Source of the DNA: Candidatus Cloacimonadota bacterium
GTDB taxonomy: Bacteria > Cloacimonadota > Cloacimonadia > Cloacimonadales > TCS61
NCBI GenBank assembly: GCA_021735645.1
Contig: JAIPGP010000029.1
Location: forward strand, 1 to 38,902
Direction: 5' to 3'
DNA: 38,902 bases
The translations under genes and the position numbers were made by a program. The notes beneath the pieces were generated by a model. The model did not search any database. It was given only the letters and a program-made list of their open reading frames with translations, and was not told where the DNA came from. Positions 34,079-38,902 of the stretch are shown piece after piece (position 1 is the stretch's first letter; every line of letters starts with the position of its first letter).

Positions 34079-34537
34079 TTAATAAAAATTAACTGACCAG
34101 CTCTCTAATTCCCGCTCTATATACGTGAACCTGGCAGAGAAAAACTTCCCTTCTCCCAGCCATGGTAAAAATATCCGGTCTCCTGCCCACAAATTGAGCT
34201 GCAGCAGTTTATCATTATCAATCCAGGCTAATTCTCCTTCTGCAGAATCTATCATATCCCCTTCAAACTCGTCTATCTCAAATACAAACACATACCAGTC
34301 ATCCCTGCCATCAAACAGCGGAAAGGTGATCATCCCCTTCAGATTCTGGTGCATAACCGTATAGCCGGATTCTTCTTTTACTTCCCGAATAGAACATTCC
34401 TCCGGTGTTTCTCCGGCTTCCAGTTTGCCGCCCAGTCCATTCCATTTGCCCTCATGGGTGTCATTCACCTTGCGGTTACGGAAAAGCATCAAGGTTTTAC
34501 CACCTTTTCGCAGATAGCACAAGGTAGCCAGCTTCAC
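34079..34537 (-). CDS. Nudix hydrolase, MutT/8-oxo-dGTPase-like
   Basis: 152 residues. The complete Nudix box GGKLEAGETPEECSIREVKEESG fits GX5EX7REUXEEXGU (about residues 36-58, given here by its key Gly, Glu and Arg). The flanks LCYLRKGGKTLML and KWNGLGGK resemble the human MTH1/ 8-oxo-dGTP diphosphatase type, so sanitation of oxidised nucleotides is likely (inference). Start is GTG at 34537 in a GTGA overlap with the PspC gene stop, showing translational coupling. Confidence 0.92.
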   Translation of the reverse strand: MKLATLCYLRKGGKTLMLFRNRKVNDTHEGKWNGLGGKLEAGETPEECSIREVKEESGYTVMHQNLKGMITFPLFDGRDDWYVFVFEIDEFEGDMIDSAEGELAWIDNDKLLQLNLWAGDRIFLPWLGEGKFFSARFTYIERELESWSVNFY

Positions 34538-34935
34538 TCAGCCTCTTCTTCTTTTGGCATCAGTATCCAGAGCACAATATACACCGGGATTCCCACTCCT
34601 CCAGTTAATACGATGACGATTAAAAGTATGCGGATCACACTCACATCCCAGTCCAGATATCTGGCTATCCCGCCACATATTCCGGCGACTATCTTCTCAG
34701 AATTGCTGCGTCTTAAATTTGTGAATATGCTTGATTTTATGACCTCTTCTCCAAAATCCATCTCTGGCAATATGACCCAGAGAATAAGATAAAGCAAAAA
34801 GCCCATTCCTCCAGCTAAGATACTTATTAAAAACACTGCTCTCACTATATCGCTGTCAATCCCGGTAGATTCACCCAAACCTCCGCAGACTCCAGCTATC
34901 TTACGATTTTGCATTGATAAATGTAGTTTCTTCAT
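34534..34935 (-). CDS. Tandem PspC-domain membrane protein
   Basis: 133 residues formed of two PspC repeats. Copy 1 (about 1-58): LSMQNRKIAGVCGGLGESTGIDSDIVRAVF, helix, LILWVILPE. Copy 2 (about 70-130): NSEKIVAGICGGIARYLDWDVSVIRILL, helix, VLWILMPKE. Each ends with a membrane helix. PspC proteins act in envelope-stress control in some bacteria; no pspA/pspB gene is here, so that role is uncertain. AGGAG 6 nt before ATG 34935. It overlaps the Nudix gene by 4 nt. Confidence 0.88.
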   Translation of the reverse strand: MKKLHLSMQNRKIAGVCGGLGESTGIDSDIVRAVFLISILAGGMGFLLYLILWVILPEMDFGEEVIKSSIFTNLRRSNSEKIVAGICGGIARYLDWDVSVIRILLIVIVLTGGVGIPVYIVLWILMPKEEEAE

Positions 34936-35108
34936 ATTAACTCCTTAAATGTTTCTCTCTGTAAATTCTCCTTAATCCTTCCTTATCTGTCAACTAAATA
35001 TAATTTGCTGAATTATTTAATAATCACTAGCAGAAGCAGCAATATTAAGACAGCGATTATGTGTTGATAGAAGTTTTGTTAAGCATATTTCCGGATTCAC
35101 TCCACTGG
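34936..35108. other. Intergenic spacer, nothing recognised
   Basis: 173 bp, AT-rich, between the PspC gene and the YtfJ-like gene. No tRNA, hairpin terminator with T-run or ORF was recognised. Confidence 0.4.
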
Positions 35109-35486
35109 TTATTTTCTCCTTCTTTTACGACTGAGTTTCCAGATAAAGCCCATTATCATTCCTAAAACGACAATTACATGCTTAAATTGAACTACTGGAA
35201 TAAACCGAGTATTATCCGGGGTAATTTCAAAAACACCGATAGCTTCATTATGCAAGCCACCTCCACCACCTGTGCCATGAGGACCTTCATCCGGCAATGC
35301 CTTATCGCCATCTGTGTCATTGCCACAGCATGAGACTGGCGCACTACCTTCACCACCTCCGAAACCGCCAGCGACCTTGCTTACGGGTATAATTGTTTTA
35401 CCTTGCGCTTCGATCGGGTCACCAAATACCATAGATATCTTTAGACCCTTACCAACCTGATCGTGTAATTTCTGTAAATCAAACAT
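35109..35486 (-). CDS. YtfJ/GerW-family protein
   Basis: 125 residues from ATG 35486 with GGAGG 5-9 nt upstream; the open frame to 35570 runs back through a dispersed repeat and is not the start. The body fits the GerW/YtfJ family: GKGLKISMVFGDPIEAQGKTIIPVSKVAGGFGGGEG, a Gly-rich loop, an EAIGVFEITPDNTRFIPV strand and a C-terminal membrane helix (VVLGMIMGFIW) followed by KLSRKRRRK. In Firmicutes the family is tied to sporulation; here it is a non-sporulating, diderm-type setting, so only the family name is claimed. A CC...D cysteine pair occurs in the loop. A repeat copy lies just upstream. Confidence 0.8.
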   Translation of the reverse strand: MFDLQKLHDQVGKGLKISMVFGDPIEAQGKTIIPVSKVAGGFGGGEGSAPVSCCGNDTDGDKALPDEGPHGTGGGGGLHNEAIGVFEITPDNTRFIPVVQFKHVIVVLGMIMGFIWKLSRKRRRK

Positions 35487-35509
35487 CTTTTCCTCCTTAA
35501 CTTTCTTTA

Positions 35510-35539
35510 TTAACCACTGAACACACCGAACACACGGAA
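35510..35539. repeat. Dispersed repeat copy A (inverted orientation)
   Basis: Contains TTAACCACTGAACACACCG, then AACACACGGAA. Its reverse complement matches about 26 of 30 positions of copy B at 35632-35659, so A and B form an inverted pair 92 bp apart. It lies 24 bp before the YtfJ-like gene start. Confidence 0.8.
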
Positions 35540-35607
35540 ATAAAACTTCTATGAAAAAGAAATTTATCATAATACTAATAACTTAATTAAACTTTTCATT
35601 TTCCTTC

Positions 35608-35659
35608 AATCTTTCTTCTTCTCTTACATTCTTCCGTGTGTTCAGTGTGCTCCGTGGTA
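35608..35659. repeat. Dispersed repeat copy B
   Basis: Its first 23 bp (35608-35630, starting AATCTTTCTTCTTCTC) are identical to 36076-36098. They are followed by CTTCCGTGTGTTCAGTGTGC then TCCGTGGT. It lies directly downstream of the GxxExxY gene. It reads minus-strand as CCACGGAGCACACTGAACAC... Confidence 0.85.
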
Positions 35660-35664
35660 GAATC

Positions 35665-36042
35665 TTACAACACTATTCTCTTGATATCTACTTTGGGAAA
35701 ATGATTAAAATTTACTAAAAAACCTAATTTTAGCTTTGTAGCTTTTAAGTAATTAATCACTTGTGCTGTATGAATTTCTTCCAAATTTTTCACGGCTTTC
35801 AGTTCAACAATGATCTTATTAAAACAGATAAAATCAGGATAATACACCTGCTTAAGTGGCTGTCCTTTATACATCATACTTACTTTGTATTCTGAAATAT
35901 AGGGAATATCACTAAGTTCAAACTCCTTCTGCAGGCATTCTTGATACACTGCTTCCAGAAAACCACAACCCATCTCAGTATATACCTGATAAATTGCCCC
36001 TCGAATCCTGTAACTCTCTTTCTCAAACATTAAAAGACTCAT
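35665..36042 (-). CDS. GxxExxY protein, PD-(D/E)XK nuclease-fold
   Basis: 125 residues from ATG 36042 with GGAGG just upstream; a TTG five codons before is less likely. The name-giving motif GFLEAVY lies in GCGFLEAVYQECLQKEF (about 28-44). The nuclease-fold motif is PDFICFNKIIVELKAVK (about 81-97, Asp...Glu-x-Lys), as in PDDEXK_3 proteins. Their role is unknown. Related genes are often multicopy in environmental genomes and, from memory, sit beside short repeats. Here the gene is bracketed by direct repeats 35608-35659 and 36076-36128, which suggests a mobile or repeat-linked unit (inference). Confidence 0.9.
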   Translation of the reverse strand: MSLLMFEKESYRIRGAIYQVYTEMGCGFLEAVYQECLQKEFELSDIPYISEYKVSMMYKGQPLKQVYYPDFICFNKIIVELKAVKNLEEIHTAQVINYLKATKLKLGFLVNFNHFPKVDIKRIVL

Positions 36043-36075
36043 TTCTCCTCCAAGCAAATCTTCTCATTGTTAATA

Positions 36076-36128
36076 AATCTTTCTTCTTCTCTTACATTTT
36101 CAGTGTGTTCCGTGTGTTCCGTGGTTAA
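36076..36128. repeat. Dispersed repeat copy C
   Basis: Starts with the same 23 bp as copy B (36076-36098), then TTCAGTGTGTTCCGTGTG and TTCCGTGGTTAAA. It lies between the GxxExxY start and the esterase stop (8 bp away). Together with copy B it forms a direct repeat around the GxxExxY gene. Confidence 0.85.
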
Positions 36129-36135
36129 ACACTCT

Positions 36136-37647
36136 TTATTTAATTTCAAATTCCAGTTTATTCACCCAGACAGCTTTTCTATCCTTGTTTTGCAGTACAC
36201 ATTCCTGCATAATATAGCAGTCATAATCAACTATCTCTTCAAACATTTTTTCACCGTTAATGATCACCTGTACTGGAATTCTCAGGTTCACCATTTCAGG
36301 ATTGATATAGATAGCCACTGCCTGCACACGTGATGTTTGCAGATCAAAGATATTACCGTAATAATTAGCTTTCACAGCACCTGAGGGCTGATCATAGAAG
36401 AGAGCATCATTATAGGAAATCTCCGGGAAAGCACCTTCCAGCAGCAGCGTTTCACCTTCCCGATATACAGAAAGGCTCACGGCGTCTCCCCGCTGCTTTG
36501 CCTGCTTCAATTCACCCATTTCATCAATATTTGTGATAGTATTTTCATCCATGGCAATAATAATGTCTTTATCATGCAAGCCCATTTCAGCGGCCAAAGT
36601 TCCTTCTACCACTCTATCTACTAATATCCCGTCACCCTTGAACTCCTTATCATGATAAAAACCAAAAGCAATGCGGGTTTCAGGCAGTTTCACATTATAT
36701 TCCTGCTGCCAGGGATTTTTTTCTGCCAGTGTATCCAGAGCTGTGATCTCCAGCCAGTCACAGCGGTTGTATTCTAAGTCATTAAGGCATTCCCAGTAAA
36801 TATAAGGCTGGAAACTATCTCGGCTGCGTCTGCCAATATCAGTCATGATCAACGGGATGTCTTCAGCAGAATAAGCCCAGTCATGACCAATTCCCCAATA
36901 TTCGCGATAACTGATATCAGCACCGGCACTCAAAGCCAGTTGCATCGTCAAACGTGTACTCGCTGCCGGATATAAGCCATCTTCGTCAGTATTAACTGCC
37001 CGCAGGTGCCGATTCTGCATATTGGCCAAAAAACAGGGTTTCCCGGTAACGTGGGCAGCTACAGACACCATGCCGTTAAGAGGATAAAAGCCGGCATAAT
37101 CATTCGGCAGGCGGTAACTGAAATGAAAAGAGCCAGACCCGCCATCGGAAAAGCCAGTCATATACACACGGTCATCATCAATATTATATCTTTCTTTCAT
37201 AAGCAGCAGTTCTTCTCTGACATGCTGCTCTCCTGCTTTCTCCCACCACATACAATCTTTCCTGCTCATCGGGATCAGCAGCAGCATATTAGCATCTTCT
37301 ACATAATCTACTAACGGATGCTGAAAGATATATTCATCAGGCTCAAAATAATCCTCACGTCCCACTCCCCCATGCAGCCAGATGATCAAGCCATGCCTGT
37401 TATCCGGGTCATAGCCGGAGGGCAGATAATAAAACCAGGGAGAGCTATCTGCGAGGCTATCCATGAGCACTTCACCCTTCTTTGCCACTCTGGAATAATC
37501 ATTGAACATCCTAAGCTGCTGATAAATATCTTCTGAGCTCAGAATTTTATCTTCAAATATCTTCTGCATCGCCGCTCCATTAAAATCCGCCTGCAGGGCA
37601 GTTATCAACAATAAACCTGCAATTAGAATCACAATTTTCTTATTCAT
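36136..37647 (-). CDS. Secreted alpha/beta-hydrolase (esterase-like) with C-terminal PDZ domain
   Basis: 503 residues; signal peptide MNKKIVILIAGLLLITALQA. The hydrolase part (about 60-260): oxyanion-type IIWLHGGVG, nucleophile elbow MTGFSDGGSGS (Ser167), and YWGIGHDWAYS with the probable catalytic His. Then a linker and a PDZ domain (about 330-400: AFGFYHDKEFKGDGILVDRVVEGTLAAEMGLHDKDIIIAMD...). The C-terminus (410-503) is beta-rich. Prediction: a periplasmic or exported esterase or peptidase; the substrate is unknown. ATG 37647 overlaps the preceding CMD gene stop by 8 nt. The Shine-Dalgarno AAGAGGAAAAG comes from the end of repeat copy D. Confidence 0.82.
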   Translation of the reverse strand: MNKKIVILIAGLLLITALQADFNGAAMQKIFEDKILSSEDIYQQLRMFNDYSRVAKKGEVLMDSLADSSPWFYYLPSGYDPDNRHGLIIWLHGGVGREDYFEPDEYIFQHPLVDYVEDANMLLLIPMSRKDCMWWEKAGEQHVREELLLMKERYNIDDDRVYMTGFSDGGSGSFHFSYRLPNDYAGFYPLNGMVSVAAHVTGKPCFLANMQNRHLRAVNTDEDGLYPAASTRLTMQLALSAGADISYREYWGIGHDWAYSAEDIPLIMTDIGRRSRDSFQPYIYWECLNDLEYNRCDWLEITALDTLAEKNPWQQEYNVKLPETRIAFGFYHDKEFKGDGILVDRVVEGTLAAEMGLHDKDIIIAMDENTITNIDEMGELKQAKQRGDAVSLSVYREGETLLLEGAFPEISYNDALFYDQPSGAVKANYYGNIFDLQTSRVQAVAIYINPEMVNLRIPVQVIINGEKMFEEIVDYDCYIMQECVLQNKDRKAVWVNKLEFEIK

Positions 37648-38038
37648 TATCTTTTCCTCTTACCTTCGAGTGTACAGTGTGTTCCGTGGTTAAAGAAATA
37701 TTCTCCCAAAACTCCCAGGCTCGCCTGATATGCGGAATGGTAATACTGCCGCCTACGACCAGTCCGATAGCCAGAGCATCATCCAGTTCTACATCATTCA
37801 CACCTTCCTGACGGCATCTATCCAGATGGTAGCGGATGCAGTCATCGCACCTGAGCACCAGTGATGCCACCAGTCCCAGAAGTTCCTTGCTTTTTGTATC
37901 CAAAGCACCTTCCCGATAAACCTGACTATCCAGACTCAGAAACCGTTTCGTGCTCAATCCCGCCTTCTCCTGCATAAGAGTCTGCAGCCTGAGTCTTTCC
38001 TCACGGAATACATTTACTTTATCAGATTTATCAGTCAT
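37640..38038 (-). CDS. AhpD/carboxymuconolactone decarboxylase-like protein
   Basis: 132 residues. The redox motif CDDCIRYH has Cys64, Cys67 and His71 in an alpha-helical frame (VASLVLRCDDCIRYHLDRC), followed by the DALAIGLVVGGSITIPHIRRAWEF helices. This fits AhpD-like disulfide reductase/peroxidase partners or CMD enzymes. The final 18 residues (SLTTEHTVHSKVRGKDNE) are translated from dispersed repeat copy D, so the tail was probably added by repeat insertion. GAGGAA before ATG 38038. The gene is coupled to the esterase gene (ATGAATAA overlap). Confidence 0.85.
   Translation of the reverse strand: MTDKSDKVNVFREERLRLQTLMQEKAGLSTKRFLSLDSQVYREGALDTKSKELLGLVASLVLRCDDCIRYHLDRCRQEGVNDVELDDALAIGLVVGGSITIPHIRRAWEFWENISLTTEHTVHSKVRGKDNE
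37657..37694. repeat. Dispersed repeat copy D, inside a coding region
   Basis: Reads GTACAGTGTGTTCCGTGGTT, then AAAG; preceded by CTCTTACCTTCGAG, matching the CTCTTACATT flank of copies B and C. On the minus strand it encodes the C-terminus of the AhpD-like protein and ends as the ribosome-binding site of the esterase gene. Confidence 0.8.
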
Positions 38039-38361
38039 ATTTTATTCCTCAAGAATATAATTTCAACTTACTTCATTATTTGTGATGATTTACTAATGTA
38101 ATTTACCCGTCAAGCTTTTTCCTTTAGGTTACCACTACCTTGCTTCCAGCTTAAAATTACTGCTACTTTTATTTCACTCATATTTAATTCTCATTATTAT
38201 TGGAAAATACCAAGTAAATCCTCATATTTCACTCTTTTTCAGGCAAGTTTTTTCTAGAAATCTCCTAAATCATTACTATTCTGTAATAACGTTATATTAA
38301 TATCTAAGAACAGGAATAATGCTTAAAATAGAGATAAACAGATAATCATACAGTTGTAACC

Positions 38362-38392
38362 CACAGGGAGGTCACAGGGAGGGCACAGGGAG
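38362..38392. repeat. 11-bp tandem repeat CACAGGGAGGT, 2.8 units
   Basis: CACAGGGAGGT, CACAGGGAGGG and CACAGGGAG in a row. A further short-unit, purine-rich array like those elsewhere in the window, but with a different period. Confidence 0.75.
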
Positions 38393-38773
38393 AAATTTAG
38401 GGGCGAAAAATAGAGGTAAAGTATATCGTGGCAGATGTTTAGGTAATTATTGCTTTAAAAAGGGGTGAAACTGCTAAATTGAAACAGGTGATCAAACAGA
38501 GAATACTGATAAAAAAGAGAATATTATATGAGAACTGATGTATTATTATAATGTGAAAAGAACTTCTCTGCTTCTCTATTGAATTTTCTGTGATTTTTTT
38601 TGTTAACCCGGTGAATATTGTGAACTCTGGAATTCGTCTCTTAGTACGCTGCGTCCATAAGTGTTGTCAGTCTGGCATCCACCTGTTTTATAAGAGTAAT
38701 AAGATAGCTAAATCATTTTGTATAAGACAATTATATCAGTATAAATCTCTGCATAATTGGTATCTCCCAATCT

Positions 38774-38838
38774 CATTAACACCAGATTTTAATCTGGTGT
38801 TAATGATAGCAAAGAGAGAGCTAGTGGTTTCAACCACT
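38774..38838. repeat. Twin REP-like hairpins
   Basis: A perfect 15-bp inverted repeat (38774-38788 with 38791-38805, CATTAACACCAGATT, 2-nt loop) is followed after 17 bp by a 7-bp hairpin AGTGGTT/AACCACT (38823-38838, loop TC). Paired short-loop palindromes are typical of REP elements linked to RAYT transposases. No RAYT gene is in the window. Confidence 0.6.
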
Positions 38839-38902
38839 TCATAATATTTAAGTGCTACTACAATTTTAATTCACTGTATCTTACTTAAATATATGGTGAA
38901 GT

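Larger units (their letters stand above)
38039..38902. other. Long non-coding tail with repeats
   Basis: 864 bp without a recognised gene. It holds an 11-bp tandem repeat and a twin hairpin array. An 84-codon frame at 38590-38844 crosses both hairpins and has no ribosome-binding site or family look. No tRNA or rRNA was seen. Confidence 0.55.

Noticed and set aside
35487-35570. N-terminal extension of the YtfJ-like protein
   Set aside because: The residues come from dispersed repeat copy A; GGAGG and ATG at 35486 define the start.
38590-38844. 84-codon open frame on plus
   Set aside because: It crosses both REP-like hairpins, has no Shine-Dalgarno and shows no conserved pattern.

Overview
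The window is a 38.9 kb, fairly AT-rich, densely coding piece of a diderm (LPS-bearing) bacterial chromosome. It most likely comes from the Fibrobacteres-Chlorobi-Bacteroidetes (FCB) superphylum, and Candidatus Cloacimonadota is my best guess (inference). Reasons: a secreted protein with a C-terminal Por/type IX sorting-like tail (YPNPFNP motif); a 3-phosphoglycerate dehydrogenase of the Bacteroidetes type (TPKKMGAQT tail); many LPS genes (kdsA, kdsC, lptC, lptA-like, lptB, lpxH-like, gmhA); and low-complexity nonamer and heptamer tandem repeats between genes.

Left edge (1-1.9 kb): remnants of two insertion sequences. A C-terminally truncated IS21-family istA (128-1171, minus) still has its multi-repeat IS end at 1195-1253. 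It abuts what looks like the end and first codons of another IS (IS1595-like, low confidence) that runs out of the window. A repeat-rich spacer follows. 1.9-6.2 kb: a secreted multi-domain protein on plus, then a minus-strand run of periplasmic cyclophilin, LpxH-like phosphoesterase and a DUF4159 protein.

6.3-18.6 kb: a long plus-strand gene train kdsA-kdsC-lptC-lptA-lptB-rpoN-lpd-hpf-hprK-ptsH-ptsI-(SIS-like)-metK. It mirrors the proteobacterial kdsC-lptCAB-rpoN-hpf-ptsN-rapZ-npr order, but carries lpd inside it and HprK/HPr/EI in place of ptsN/rapZ/npr. No sugar EII gene is present. It makes the Kdo building block of LPS, exports LPS, and encodes sigma-54, ribosome hibernation and phosphorelay control. 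A strong promoter-like site just before lptB suggests a separate, nearly leaderless lptB-rpoN-lpd transcript.

18.6-20.8 kb: a small membrane protein, tRNA-Asn(GTT) with its terminator and a promoter set in a 14-bp inverted repeat, serA-like phosphoglycerate dehydrogenase, and a flavin reductase-like gene. 20.9-28.3 kb (plus): dnaX, a family 2 glycosyltransferase, an O-methyltransferase, uridine kinase, a DUF4139 protein, and a membrane PAS histidine kinase without a response regulator next to it. 28.3-34.9 kb (minus): an ATGA-coupled gmhA-dtd-HAD operon, a 1069-residue predicted outer-membrane beta-barrel protein, a ZIP metal transporter, a Nudix hydrolase and a tandem PspC protein.

35.1-38.9 kb (minus): a YtfJ/GerW-like protein, a GxxExxY nuclease-fold protein, a secreted esterase-PDZ protein and an AhpD/CMD-like protein. 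Four copies of a dispersed repeat (core ACCACGGAACACAC) are interleaved with them. The last 860 bp hold no convincing gene, but contain an 11-bp tandem repeat and a pair of REP-like hairpins. The most unusual features are the dispersed-repeat/GxxExxY neighbourhood, a HPr with His at position 17 in place of Arg, in-phase A7 slippery heptamers in dnaX, and the short-unit intergenic repeat families. All names are from reading the sequence; no database search was run.
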